Assembly (NCBI GenBank): GCA_001986395.2
Contig: MQVO02000021.1
Location: forward strand, 186,001-250,000
Origin: Irpex lacteus
Lineage: Eukaryota; Basidiomycota; Agaricomycetes; Polyporales; Irpicaceae
Length of the DNA: 64,000 nucleotides
Reading direction: 5' to 3'
Positions 11,502 to 24,353 of this stretch are shown piece after piece. Every line of letters begins with the position of its first letter. Position 1 is the first letter of the stretch. The notes under the pieces are model-generated. The model was not told where the DNA came from, did no database searches, and was given only the letters and a program-made list of their open reading frames with translations. Made by a program: the position numbers and the translations under genes.

Positions 11502-12865
11502 TCTCCGATACGGACAGTACTTCACCCCAGTAACCCCTTTTGTGTATTTTACTTCAGCTGATTCTTCAGTTGTAAAAGTAACACCCTCTTTGCATAGTAT
11601 CGGTTCCAATTCATATATCTTTTCTTTACTCTCACTACTTTTGTCGCAGATTATGTGATGAAGCTGCGCTCGACGTGCCGCGAACATCCGCCACCTTGTG
11701 CAGACTACGGCCATGTCATGCCTCTTGACCCCGTTTCATACGTCGGTGAGAACTCAGGCTTCAGGTACTGGTGTTTGTCTGTTTGGGTTGCGGTGACGAC
11801 TAGTGGCGTCGACATCTAGAACGCCATGGACCATGTGAGTCGTGCGCTCCAGATGAAGCGTAGGTACGAACGCACCTAGCGGCTTGCCCGCGAGCTGCCA
11901 AATATGAATGTGGCTACTATGCTCGCTAGTGCATTGTCGCCGTGGTTGTGCAGGCCAATCAAGCCACAAGGGACCAGGAGATGCAATCTGTGGTTTTCTG
12001 AGATTACGATCTTAGCTGCTTAGTCATCTTCTTTTACAGCGACCCAAATGCTCTGCTGTCTTACCCTTTCCCTCCGATGCTTACTGCTCCGCTTTTGAAT
12101 CCATGCTTCGACTTTTCAGCCAAAACTGCACATCTCTGTATCGCAGTTCCCGAGGCATATTCCGGTGGACCAATCGTGACTGATCGGGGTGCCAGCTGCT
12201 ATAACACCTCCTTTGGCGACAAACTCGAAGCCTGGACTAAAAACGCAAGGGCTGCTTCGTATCGTTGACACGCTGCGCCCGCCCGTGCATCTTTGACACT
12301 CCGCAGTGCGCGTGAGTGGCCCAGATACAAACGAATCCTACAAAGCCGTCTCTGGATTCAGGCTTCCGACTGCTGTGACGGAGTATGTATTCATCCATGA
12401 CTTCGTACCTATTTCGACGGCCCAGACGCCAGAATTAGAGTTTCGCAGGTGTTTGTTTGTGTCGCGGATTTGGGGTTGAGAATAATCGCACTCAGCCATC
12501 GGGGATTGTTTTTTCGAACTTCATGCTAGCGCATGAGATGCATGAGAAAGCGGCAGCTTACCGAGATCTTTATACATTCTAGGAAGCAGTTCCTGCCCGC
12601 TGCCGCGGACGCATTGGCGGGATCTAAGATTCGTATTGGCAGCCGACGTGAACCCTGTTCCACCATAGTCACGGTCTCTTGCGACGGCTATCCGTTGGCC
12701 ATGTCTTCCTTTGCTCTAGGGGTACATATACGAACATGAGCTTATCTCCTTCGCATCTTCTTTAGAACCTCGTGAAATTACTTCCACACAGTGACAAACG
12801 CAAACGCATATTCGTGTAACCAGCTGGCGGCCCTTCACCGACTTCCTGATCTCTCGACACGCAGC
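11502..12865. other. Interval without a recognised gene; upstream region of the Zn2Cys6 gene
   Basis: Only short open frames (60-82 codons) on both strands, with no recognised domain. The part from about 12.5 kb onward is likely promoter and 5' leader of the next gene. Confidence 0.4.
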
Positions 12866-14367
12866 ATGCCTGGCCACGACTTGCAGAGGCTGACCGGTAG
12901 ACGGCCCACACCGCCACTGATTCAGATCAACCCTGCTTTCGTGCAACGTTACTTGCCTCACCATAACCCTGAGGACAATCTACATCTTGAGCTGAATACG
13001 TTGTATCCCAGTGCCGGCTCTTCTCCCTCTGTAACCACCTTCGCCATGTCGCCGTACTCAAGTTCATCCTTGTCTTTGGCCTCACTCTCTGCACCTCAGA
13101 GTCCCGACGGAGGTGACACTTGCTGGAACCTCATTCCATACGACGTACCATGGGGCTCAGATTACTATGCATACAAAGCAGGGAGCTTGCCGGGGCCAGA
13201 AGGTGACTGCCTCTTTCTGCGCTCTCCAACGCCGGTAGATAAGAGGCGAACGGTGCGTGCCTGCGAAAAGTGCCGAGAGAGAAAAGCAAAGGTATGTTTA
13301 ATGTGTACTCCGCGAACTTCGCTGACAATAGTCCGTCTACTTAGTGCAGCGGGGATCGCCCCACCTGTGTACGCTGCCTTGAAAAGGGCCGTGTCTGTGT
13401 GTATACATCGGACTCACGACGAGTAAAGGCCCAGCCTGTGTCTAAGAGCCGGCGCGCCCGTACCAGAGAGCACGACGTCTCTGCTTCTGTTACGCGCCGC
13501 CAAGACCCCGCAGAGCTCGGTAGCCCAGCCAGCACCATGTCCAGCTTAGAAGGACTGGATACCATCTCGTTCGCGACTCTGTCCCCCAAACGCGAGCATG
13601 AAGAGAGGGTGCTACCGCTATTTAGTGACCCACAACTCGCCGAGCCGACCGTCTTCAGCGTGGATGTGAAATACGCGGAGACTACGGATGATCGCGCCTG
13701 GTACCAGCCTCAATCCCCATCTCAAACACACCCTGCCGAATATTACGACGGACCCGACCACACGTCTATTTATCGTCATGTCACCGGAAACGGAGAACTG
13801 GTCTCTCTTCCACCATACCACACGAGTTCACTGGCGCCGGCTATCGTTGCTCCTAAACCCAGGCGATGTGGCCCATCTCCGCTCTCAATGGCGGAAACTC
13901 GCGATGCTGCTGCACCACGCAGCTACCATACCACCGCTCAATGGGGCACGGTGTCACAGGTGGCTGAGGTTGATCCGAGTACACTGGGCCATGGGCACGA
14001 GCACGCTACGACCTCCGCTCCGTGCATGCAATCGGCAGTGGAGTTTTTCTCGGGAGATGCCGCACCACCCATTCTTCCTTCGTCGTAAGTAGTTCTTTCA
14101 GCCTCAGCCTCATTGCAAGCATGCGTCTGAGCCCCATTACTCCGTGTCTCTTCTAGACTGATGGCAGCTAGCCAACCTTCGATATCACCCTATCAGCCTC
14201 CGTTTGCGCAGACACGGGACGCCTACGCATCCGCTGCCGTTTCCATCTACGCTGACTCAGAAATATACGGGAACCCCGCCGCCAGTCAGCTATCACATCT
14301 CGCTTATGTGCCCTACTCGATGTATTCGTACCCCGCCGTATTCCAAGATCTCGCTCGGCAAGACTGA
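12866..14367 (+). CDS. Zn2Cys6 (Gal4-type) fungal transcription factor
   Basis: This is a probable nuclear DNA-binding regulator. Exons 12866-13291, 13345-14084 and 14157-14367 join in phase to 458 residues. The binuclear zinc cluster is complete, with cysteines at about residues 133, 136, 143, 150, 153 and 160 in the CX2CX6CX6CX2CX6C spacing. It is interrupted by the first intron exactly before the third cysteine. The core reads RACEKCRERKAK, then CSGDRPTC-VRC. Before the cluster lies a Ser/Pro-rich region of about 130 residues. After it come a basic linker (SKSRRARTRE) and a long low-complexity Ser/Thr/Pro/Tyr tail. I see no fungal-specific TF middle homology domain. An in-frame ATG at 12791 would add 25 residues; I prefer the one before PGHDLQ. 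Target genes cannot be inferred. Confidence 0.88.
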
Positions 14368-14672
14368 ATCGAATGACTTTTTCACCCGTTAGATGAGCAC
14401 GCTTTCGTTTTTCGCCATGCTTTGCGCTCCGTATAATATTTTGTAGCTAATATGTATCAAGTCAGTTTAGCTGTAACAATCTTTCTTGAACTTTACCGTA
14501 CTTAGTTTTATCGTCAGTGCTTTTAGAACATCGCGCCTCCTTAATATTCATAGTATATATATATATATGTTTCGCATCACAACGCTCTTATATCGTTTTA
14601 GTGACGCTTTGTAAGCGACTCCTAGTAAACAGCTATGTACTTATGTGGAACTCTGGCCAGATTTCATCCAAT

Positions 14673-16670
14673 GCGTGTTCAGACCCGCTGGTTAGCTTTG
14701 AGAGGCAGCAACAGCCTGAGGGGGCGTCTGGCTTGTCAACAAGCAAATTCGCTTCCGACCGACGAAAATGCGCTAGGAAGGTACTGAACGAAACTTATGC
14801 AGGATTCCCAGACACGGTCATGTGATATGGATACATCGAGCGTTGTGATCGTCATTATCAACGCATTTGGACGTCTCAAGTTTTCCTGCGACGCCGAGGA
14901 GTGTTGTTAGCTGGGTAAGCTTGAATAGAGAGAAGAGACTTGCTTACTCTATATGCGTGAGATACGAGATCATCGTGAGCTTCACGAGATGAACAAAACT
15001 GACGGTGTATGAGAGTGTGCTATTAAGTTGTCCGACTTGTAGGCAGGAAGACGATCGGTCAGCCAAACCGCGAGGAATCTAGACGAGAGTGACATATAGA
15101 TATGGATGGAGGGTTGTAAGGCGAGGTGGGAGGACTGGTCGAGCGTGTGATGAGCAGCAGAGCGTTGATGAGGCCGCAGAGAAGGAACCCACCTACTACG
15201 GGTTAGTTGTACTCGCTGCTGACAAGATCGAAAAGGGTGAATAGGATATACAGTCTGAGAAGACGGTGTACTTGCGTCAAGCTATTCAAAGGAGTTGGAA
15301 CTCGTTCTCGATTCGGGTTCCAGTAGAACGATATGTAGATGCGTGTTCAGACCCGCCGGCTAGCTTTGAGAAGCGACTTCGACAGTAACAGGGTGTCTGG
15401 TTTGTCACCAAGCAAAGCGTTTCCAACGAAAGTGCGCTAAGTAGGAAGGTGTTGAACGAAACTTACGCAGTATTCCCGGATACGGTCATGTGATATGGAT
15501 ACATCGAGCGTTCTGATCGTCATTATAAACGCATTATCGACACATTCAAGTTTTCCTGCGACGCCGAGGAATGTTGTTACCTGGGTAAGCTTGAATAGAG
15601 AAAAGAGACTTGCTTACTCTATATGCGTGAGATACGAGATCATCGTGAGCTTCACGAGATGAACAAAACTGACGGTGTATGAGAGTGTGCTATTAAGTTG
15701 TCCGACTTGTAAGCAGGAAGTAGATCGGCAAGACCAGACGAGCCGCGAGGAATCTACATGAGTGACATATAGATAAGGATGGAGGGGTTGTACGATGAGG
15801 TGGGAGGACCCGTGACGTCTGGTCGAGTGTGTGATGAGCAGCAGAGCGTTGATGAGGCCCAGCAGAGCGTTGATGAGGCTCGGCAGCAGCCACGGAGAAG
15901 GAAACCACCTGCGGCAGGTTAGTTCAATGTAGTCGTTGCTGACGAGATCGAAAAGGGTTGAAGTTTGAGAAGATGGTGTACTTGCGTCAAGATTTGACAA
16001 TTGTTCAAAAGAGTTGGGACTCGGTTTCGATTCGGGTGCCAGTAGAGCCATAACAGTGAATGCCCTAGCTACCGTGTTCAGACCCGCTGGCTAACTTTGA
16101 GAAGCGAGCTCGACAGCAAAAGCCTGAGGGGGTGTCTGCGAGGCTTGCCAACGACGAAAGTGCGCTAGCTATACGAGTGCGCTGAACGAAACTTACGCAG
16201 GATTCCCTAACAAGGTCATGCGATATGGATACGTCGCGATTTGTTAGACGTCTCAAGTTTTTCCTGCGACGCCGAGGAATGTTGTTAGCTGGATGAACAA
16301 AGTGCGGAGACTTGCCCATTTGGTCTGCGTGAAACATTCATGAGCTTCACGTAGAAGAACGAGATGAAACGATCCTGACGGTACTTATATGAGGATGTGC
16401 TATGGGGCCGTCCGACTTGTAGGCAAGAAGTCGATCGGTGAGATCAGCTGAGCCGGTGTGATGGACACCGGAGCATAAATGAAGCCAGCAGTCGCAGATG
16501 AGCAAGTCAACTGCGACGGGGTCGTTGTAGTCGATGCCCCAACGTCTGTATTCGATGCAGATTCCTACATATGTGCTAGTTAGATCGCAAAGAGCTGAAT
16601 ACCATTTGAGAAGATGGTGTACTCCCGTCGAGGTTACTCAGGACTCCGAGGGCTTGGATTCGGGTACTGG
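14673..16670 (+). repeat. Tandem array of three ~0.6-0.73 kb repeat units
   Basis: Three units start with nearly the same phrase (CGTGTTCAGACCCGC) at about 14673, 15341 and 16073, so the spacings are 668 and 732 bp; the last unit is about 600 bp. Units 1 and 2 are nearly identical over long stretches, for example the block from AGAGACTTGCTTACTC through CTTGTAGGCAGG/CTTGTAAGCAGG. Unit 3 is more diverged. Unit 2 has an internal duplication of a 25-bp piece (GCAGAGCGTTGATGAGG) near 15841-15885. On the minus strand the units carry an open frame of up to 145 codons, but it is not conserved in frame between units. No terminal inverted repeats or target-site duplications were found by eye. Confidence 0.85.
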
Positions 16671-18519
16671 CCGTGCTTCGTAGATGGGAACACTACTGTC
16701 GTCAGATCCGCAGGTCCAGCAGTGCATGACTCACCAACTTGAAGATCCAGGTGCGCAGTGTTGACTCTGTGTCGAGAGCCGTGGATCCACGTCGGCAGCT
16801 CGACGCATCGTAGCCTGGTAGCGAGCTCGATCAATTCCATGCCCGGAGAGTGATAGAGACTGAGTCAAACCGCAAGACAGGGATGTTCATAATCACAGTG
16901 GTGAGCACCAATGAGAACCCCGCACGCAACCTGTTCGTTCGGAGACACTTATATGTGGCCAAAGCACAAAGCACGGACACGGACACGTCGTTGTGTTTGA
17001 ACGCACTCGGACAGACGGCTTCTCGCAACGTTCATTCGAGATTCCCGGCACGGACTTCAGATCGGAGTAACGTTGCTATCTCTGAAGAAACGAGTTGTAT
17101 CCCTGGGATCGTTTGAGTATGTGAGTGTACAGTACGCCTAGTAATCCAAGAAACCCACCCGAGAAACAATCCGGCGCATTGCATCCTCGCGGTGAGGCTA
17201 TCGTGTATTCCATGTCCAGAGAATGGCGGTAACTGTGAGATAGGGGTCAAAGCTAGTGGCGATGTCTACCCTATCGGCAAGCGATGATCGATGAGTGGTA
17301 CCAATGAAAGCGCGACTGAGTGTTCAAGACCTTGTGAGCGGCGACGGAGGCCCTACGGCAGGATTCTTGCGATTGGAATGAGAATGAAGTGGGGTATCGA
17401 GCGGGCATGGATAGCAGTGGTGTTGGTAGGCATTGTGCAATTCCAGTTCTGATGATTGCGAGAAACACCGGAACGTCGATCCATAGACTTTCTCGTCTGG
17501 GTCTAGCAACTTGCCTTGCAGCACCTGTTCTCGACTGTCAGCACGTAGTCGTCAAATATAGCACACGTACGCACCTTGAACGTGCTCTCGGATAATATGC
17601 ACCAGCACGTCTCTTAGGTACACGTCACTGTAAACACTGTCCAGCCTGTCACACGGACGAGGTCATGGGAAGTAACCACACCGATGACACTTCGGTGTGG
17701 CCGACACCTGCACACCAGCGACGCCAAGTCCACTCGCAGACGGGGTTCGCTGGTGCACGTACGATGTCACGAGGTCAGAAGACGAGAAGTGCGGGACGAC
17801 TCACCGGGAACAAGCGCCGATTTATACCACCACGACGCGTCCGTGCAAATACGAACAAAGAATTAAACAAACCCTCGTGACGGTGAGACTTTTGCACTCG
17901 GATCAGACAGGCGGGCGGATCAGCTGAATTGATAATCGTAGATCAAAGTACGGGATTGATAAACAGTCAGTGAATACTTGTGAATTGTTGCTCATCATGT
18001 CTGGCATCTGGAACTGAAATTCAGCTACTACTCGCGACGGCGTTCGCACACTTGCCATGAACAACGTGCGTGCTACACGTAGCACGGGAGTTTGGAAGTC
18101 GCATAGCGGGTACAAGGGAGTCTGCGGGAAGAGGAGCTTTCTCAGGTGCGTAACTCGTCATTTCAGTGCGAATTCCACTTACCTATTGTACACTACCATG
18201 TCGCGTCCATCCAAACCCCGTGACCGTGTCTGACCGTGGCGACGTCAAGTCTTCCTGCAGCGCACCATTGACCTCAATTCCCTACTCTAATGGAAAGACA
18301 CAAGCACGCGTATTCACGGTAAGGATGCGATGGTAGCTGCTACCCAGGCAGTGTAAACCTGTGATTGGTAGTATTCTTGCAAGCGGAGATTGCGGGGTTC
18401 TCACTACTGCGGTCAATGCCGACTCGGATGGCTATCATAGAGTCACCGCCTCCATTGCTGTTCTCCAAGTAGCCATCGCTCGAGAGATAAGCTGCGTCGG
18501 ACACCCTAACCTCCCACCA
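16671..18519. other. Interval without a recognised gene
   Basis: Open frames are short (up to 88 codons) and unrelated to families I know. The last 200 bases are probably promoter and leader of the F-box gene. Confidence 0.35.
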
Positions 18520-20805
18520 ATGTCTTCCCGCTCGAGGTCAAAGCCGTCCAAACCAGCAGGCAGCAGCCTCACCCCGTCCCGCACTAGCCATGGCAAACCA
18601 CCCCCAACCAAAGCAGCCCACCGCCGCGTCCTCCACCAAGTAAACACAAACCTCACCTCCTACGACCGCACAGACCCCTTCACCGCGCTCAACACCCTCC
18701 TCAAGCTCCTCTCCACTCTCCCCACGCGCATCGGCGGATGCCACCTCAAACTCACCCCCGACGAGCACAAACTCTCCCTGCACCTCCTAGGGATAGTCGA
18801 GCCCTTCGTCGGCCTCTCCTCGCAAGACCGGCGCACCCTCACGCGCCAACCGACGGAACTGCTCGACGCGATCGTCTTCCACGTCGACTCCAAACGCGAT
18901 TTGTTGAATCTTGCGTTGTCGTGCAAGCGCATGCACGCTATCGTGTTTCCAAGGCACTTTGACTACCGCGTCGTCAAAGCAAAGGTCAGCTCCTTGCGGC
19001 TCTGGAATCATTTGATCGTGAATCGGTCGTTGGCGCGGAACGTCCGTGTGCTCGAGATCCTCGACGAACGTGCTTCCGAGCGCGAGTTGTTAGTGCCCAG
19101 TGATATAATGGGCACAGACACGGATCTGGAGTCGACGGACGACGAGCTGGGGTTGCATAGGAAGCAGGAGAGGTTTTTGGGTGCTGCGTTGGGGAGGATG
19201 ACGACGTTGAGGGAGTTTAGGTGGAGGTGCAATCATTCGCCGATGGCTGTTGATGATTTGTGGCCTAGCTTGGTGAGGTGCACGGGGAGTTTGCGGGAGA
19301 TTGATGTTTGCGATAATCTTATATTCAATGGACGCGAAAGTGAAGACTCTGACAGCGCAGACTCGGATGGGCCGTCTACTAGTAGTGGCTCTGGTGCGGC
19401 GAAGAAACGTCAGATCGTCGTAAGTCTAGTCTGCTTCTCATCCAACTACTGATTACTAAACGTTAATTTTAACTTGAACGTAGCTCCCAGGGCTAAAGAC
19501 AGCAGCCTTCACATCAACAAAACACACCTACGGCTCAACGCGCCACCCAACCCTAACGCGAGTCTCAGCCATCCTAAATAACTGCCCCAACCTCGAGGTA
19601 AGCCTCCCCTTCCCCCTTCCCCCTTCACTCTTCCTCCTACTCACCCCCTCTCCCTTCTCCCCTTCTTCTCCTCTTGCCCCTCTTCTCTTCCTCCTCCCTC
19701 CCACTTCCCACCCTCCTCCTCCTCCCCTACCACCCCTCACATCCCAGACCCTAACAATAATCTACACCCCCCCAACCCGCGACCCCTCCTACCTACTCCC
19801 CCCCGCCTCCTCCCTCCTCCTCACAGGCCGCTGGCCCCACCTCACATCTCTCACCCTCACCTCTCTGCACTCCTCTCCTACCATCGCGTCGTTTTTAGCG
19901 GCGCATCCGCTGCTTCAGGTTCTGAATATTGAGTTGCAGGGACAGGGTGGGCAGGGGCAGGGGCAGGGGCAGGGGCAGGGACAGGGACAAGGGCAAGGGC
20001 AGGGGAATGGGCAGGTGATAACGTTAGAGCCGGGGACGCTGCCGAGACTGAGGGAGTTGAAGTGTGGACGGGAGTTTGCTTGTGCCGTCCTCCAATGTCC
20101 TCTCACCAGCTCGTCAGGTGAAAGCCCTAGCCCCAGCTCAAGTCCCACCCCTACCTCACGCCCCCTAGAAACCCTCAAAGGCCCACGCCTCTCCACCCCC
20201 ACCTCCCACACCTTCCTCTCCTCCCTCAAACACCACGGCTCAACCATCCGCCGACTCGAACTCCTCGGATGGCACGACATGGAGGATCTGAGGAGACTGG
20301 TGGAGTGTGTGCCGGGCCTTGTGTGGTTGGATGTTGGGAAGCGGTTTAGTGGGGCGAGTGGGAGTGGGGTTGTTAAGGATGGATTGTCTACTTCTGCGAG
20401 TAGGGCGACTTCTATAGCCCACTCGCATGCTGTGAGTTCCGAGTTTACTCATCTATGCCTTGTTCGTGAAGCTCACAATATTGTATCTTACAGATCGAAT
20501 GGGCGACCCTCCTCTCCCCCCTCCCCGACCTAACCACCTTCCACGGCGTCAAGCTTTTCTACGAAGTCTCCTCCTCCCTCCCCTCCTCCCTCTCCTCTTC
20601 CACCACTCCGGACTCTAACACCCCAGGACTATCAGCATCAGAACGCAGCAAACTACGCAAAAACGAAGAGATCGCGTCGGTGCTGGCGTGGAAGTGTCCG
20701 AAGCTGCGGAGGGTGGACCATTGGGAGGAGGGAGGGGGGAAGGTGGTTGTGCTTGTGAGGGATGGGGAGAAGGTTAGGTATGAGAGTCGGCGGGTTAAGG
20801 CGTGA
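18520..20805 (+). CDS. F-box domain protein with Gly-Gln repeat tract
   Basis: F-box proteins recruit substrates to SCF ubiquitin ligases. Exons 18520-19419, 19484-19597, 19748-20431 and 20494-20805 join in phase to 669 residues. A likely F-box lies at about residues 107-150 (RQPTELLDAIVFHV, then LLNLALSCKRMHAIVFPRHF). It is followed by leucine-rich stretches typical of fungal F-box proteins, such as LREFRWRCNHSP, LTSLTLTSL and TIRRLELLGWHDMEDLRRLV. An acidic Ser/Asp tract precedes the first intron. Residues about 401-423 are a near-perfect Gly-Gln repeat made by a GGGCAG-type DNA repeat. Intron 2 (19598-19747) is 150 nt of nearly pure pyrimidine. The start is the ATG before SSRSRSKPS; the frame is open further upstream, but that part looks noncoding. 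The substrate is unknown. Confidence 0.78.
19937..20010 (+). repeat. GGGCAG-type hexanucleotide repeat inside the F-box gene
   Basis: About a dozen imperfect copies of a GGGCAG/GGACAG/GGGCAA hexamer encode alternating Gly and Gln without breaking frame. The tract is G-rich on the plus strand. Confidence 0.9.
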
Positions 20806-21596
20806 GGTGTGTGACGGGGAGGAGGGGGTGTTTGGGATTGTGGTTTATGGGGGTTTGGAGGATGGAAATAAAGGCGTTGTATATTTTGTACATGTATGAT
20901 TGCTAGTTCTAACGAAAGAAATGAATATATCTTGACCGCACGCTGGCCGTGGGAAAGCAGTGTCAGAGCTTTCTTTATGGGCGCCTGAGTGGACGATGAC
21001 TTCACCTTGAACGAGTTCTTACCCGGTGAGCTGACGGTTTACCTCGCACCCACAACTAGTACTACTGGACGAAGAGCTAAAGGGCAGCAAAGGCTAGTCT
21101 AGCAGATCATAGGTATGTAGACTCGCTGTGTGGAATGTTCGTCGCTCACTCAGGAACGTAGGATATCACACTATCAGTACTCAGTACTCAGGTTTGGCAT
21201 TTCGTGCCTACGCCACCTCTCACACAAGCTAACTCCGTTCAACACATAGCAGAGCTCGTAATCAGACCGCAGTTCCTCGAGTCAACACACACTGGCATCC
21301 CTGAATACAGACTGACTCGAACGCGTCTACCTACTCAAGTGAGTCGATGTTTGCTGTATAAAATGCGTACGAGTTGTAGGGCGGCGAGCTTACCACTTCA
21401 CTTATCTGGATCCGATCCATCTCCTTGTAATCGAGAAGAAAGAGAAAATAGGTACTTCCGCCAGCTCTATATCAACCTGTTCAAGTTTCTCAATGGCAGG
21501 TCTCTCGGGTTTGCGTCCTCCCTGACGAAGGCTTCTCTGTGCCGTCGTCAACTATCTCAAACGCACCCCTTCCCAACTCGCAAAATTAGTACCACC
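20806..21596. promoter_or_regulatory. Intergenic region upstream of the tRNA ligase gene
   Basis: The first 150 bases are the probable 3' end of the F-box transcript. A TATAAAA sequence at 21357-21363 lies 234 bp before the tRNA ligase ATG. The frame of that gene stays open upstream through this region, and the in-frame sequence from 21363 has Arg/Ser-rich stretches that could, at a stretch, be a mitochondrial leader. The strong ACCACCATGG context at 21597 argues for the downstream start. Confidence 0.4.
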
Positions 21597-24353
21597 ATGG
21601 CAGCACCACAAAACGCAGACCCTTCCTCTTCCTCCTCTTCCTTGATCGCGGCCTTCTCCAACCTAACAATCCCAGACTCCGACCACCAGCTCATAGAATC
21701 TCTCCTCCTTATCTCCAAAAAGTCGCCCAAGTTGATCAGGTCGACGACCTACCAGGCACCCGCGGACCCATCGATCGAGATCCGGAGTTGGAAGATGAAC
21801 GAGTTCAAGTATTATGATGTGCCGTCGCCGTTTCCGACGTTGGCGAGGGGGCTGTTCACGCAGGATGTCAAGATCGGTGAGGGAGAGGGAGATGGTGGGG
21901 GTGGAGAGGGTGGGGAGGTAACACATCGGATTGTGGCGAGGGGGTATGATAAGTTCTTTAATATTGGAGAGGTGCCTTGGACGACGGTGAGTGTGTGGTC
22001 TTACTGCTTATACCGAAACCAGGGTTTCGAACGCTGACATCTCACTCGTTTTGGTGATCTGGGGAAAGTAGTGGGCCTCTCTGGAATCGCACACGAAGCC
22101 GCCTTACACACTCACGCTTAAATCGAATGGGTGCATTATCTTTATTGCTGCGCTGACTCCGACGAAGCTGCTCGTTACTTCCAAGCATTCTCTGGGTGCT
22201 GTCAAGGGTCAGGACGGCGAGAGTCATGCTCAAGTAGGAGAACGGTGGCTTAGGAAGCACTTGGCGGATGCTGGAAAGACGGAGGAGCAGCTTGCGAAGG
22301 TGCTCTGGGAGAAGAGGTGGACTGCCGTAGCTGAGGTACCTTTGACCCTTTCGTTTGTTCGGCCTTTATCTGTTGTGCTCATTATCTCGACAGCTCTGCG
22401 ACGACTCCTTCGAAGAACACGTTCTCCCCTACTCGTCCGACCAGACTGGTCTCCATCTCCACGGCATCAACACATGCTCGAAAGACTTCATCACAGAGCT
22501 TCCTCCCATCGTAGACTCCTTCGCGAAGGAATACGGCTTCATCGTCACACCCTCCACCGAGCTGCAAACCATCCCCGAAGTCAAAGCTTTCACCGAGGAG
22601 ATCGGACGGACGGGCAAGTGGCGCGGGCAAGCGTTGGAAGGTTTCGTCGTGCGCACCCACGTATCGTCGAACGTCGACTCTCTCCCGACGAAACCGGGAA
22701 AGTCGTTTTCGGCGTCGCCGTACGCACCTGGGTCGTCCTTCTTCTTCAAAGTAAAGTTCGACGAGCCGTATATGATGTATCGGGACTGGCGAGAGGTGAC
22801 GAAGGCGCTCTTGACCAGGGGAGCGAGTGTGGATAATGTGCCGAAGGGGAAGATGAGGAGGCCGGAGACGAGGGCATATGTGAGGTGGGTTATTGGGGAG
22901 ATTCAGAGGGATAAGGAGCAGTTTAAGGAGTTCACGAAGGGGAAGGGGATTATTAGAACGAGGGAGAGGTTCTTGGAGTGGAGTCAGAGCGAGGAAGGAA
23001 GGAGAGCGGTTGAACAGGGAGAAACTATCGTGAAGGAGGAGAGGAAGGTAGAAGACAAGAAATTCGGGAAGACAGTCGTTGTGCCCGTCGCTGTTCCTGG
23101 TGTCGGTGAGTTGTTCGTGTTCCCTGAGATATGAGCATGGTTCTAAAATTTGTACAGGAAAGACAACGATAGCAGTGGCTTTGGCCCATCTATTCGGGTT
23201 CGGTCATACGCAGAGTGATGATGTGTCTGGGAAGAAGGCAGCTGTGACGTTCGTCAATAACGTCAGCAAGCTACTTGAAACCCACGACGTCGTCATTGCA
23301 GACAGGTGCATAATCGTCGTAACATTGATTTAGCATACATACTAATAATGGAACACTTTCAGAAACAACCACCTACGGCAGCACCGTCAAGCTATTCGCG
23401 AAAAGTTCAAAAATCATCAACCTCCCGTCCGTCTGCTCGCTATGAACTGGTCCTTCGACCTCCCCCTCTCCACCATTCATCGCATCTGCGGAGACCGTAT
23501 CACCGCTCGCGGAGAGAATCACCAGACTCTACAAGCCGACCCAACAGGAAAGTCGCACGAGGAAGTCATCTGGATGTTCCTCCACAACGCCGAAGAGCTG
23601 CTCGAACATGAAGTGGACGAGTCGATTGAGATGGACGTCGAGGAGTCGCTGGAGGATGCGCTGGCTAGGGCCGTAGACGCATGCGTGAGGATTCTGGGTG
23701 TGCGGAAGCCATCTGTTGAGGAGGTAGGCGAAGCATTGGCTGTGGCGAGGGGTTATAGGGCCTCTGCAGCTAAGAAGAAAGATGCAGCGTCGACGGCGGG
23801 GGCGGAGAAGAAGCCGAAGCCGCCTAGGTATTATGGTCTCTTGCCTGAGGTCAACCTGGAAGGCCTCTTGGGGAAGTATATGTTGAATGACGACGTCTCT
23901 GCTGCTGGAAGGGACCTGTACAAGCGTCTTGTTGAGCAAAAGAGGATCGCTGCAAGACCGCATATCACCGTCGTTCACGAGAAAGGACTCCCTGGGGACC
24001 AGCAGCTTTGGGATCTCTGCAGAGACATCGTTGCACTACCTAGTCCACCAGTGTTCACGTTCAGGCTCGGGAACGTAGTATGGAACGATCGGGTGATGGC
24101 TCTGACCGTGTCGGATATTGCGGTGAGCAAAGAAGATCAAGACGATGAGGCGAAGGGGGCAGAGTTTGTGACGACTCTTCCGGAGGAGTTGAAGGAGAAG
24201 TTGCATGTGACGGTGGGGACGAGAGACAAGGATGTGAACCCGTTTGAGGCGAGGCAGCTAGTGCTGGACTGGAAGAACGGAAGCACAAAGGTTGAAGGTC
24301 GTGGGTTGGACGATGTGTGGGTGAAGGGCAGGATAAAGGGATTGTTCAGTTAG
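21597..24353 (+). CDS. TRL1: Fungal tRNA ligase (Trl1: ligase, kinase and cyclic phosphodiesterase)
   Basis: Trl1 heals and seals tRNA halves after intron removal and also joins HAC1-type mRNA in the unfolded protein response. Exons 21597-21986, 22072-22335, 22394-23105, 23158-23305 and 23363-24353 join in phase to 834 residues, the normal size. The N-terminal adenylyltransferase domain has the lysine nucleophile motif LKSNGCIIF (Lys at about 147) and the later EGFVVR and FFFKVKFDEPY blocks. The central polynucleotide kinase has a P-loop ending GKTT at about residues 456-459. The C-terminal 2H phosphodiesterase has two HxT motifs, PHITVVH (His about 705) and LHVTVGT (His about 786). The start has an ideal ACCACCATGG context. 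All three catalytic centres look intact. Confidence 0.95.

Noticed and set aside
16831..17250. Minus-strand frames with hydrophobic stretches resembling fungal multi-pass membrane proteins
   Set aside because: I considered a receptor-like or DUF6534-type relic, but no continuous exon chain or family motif could be built.
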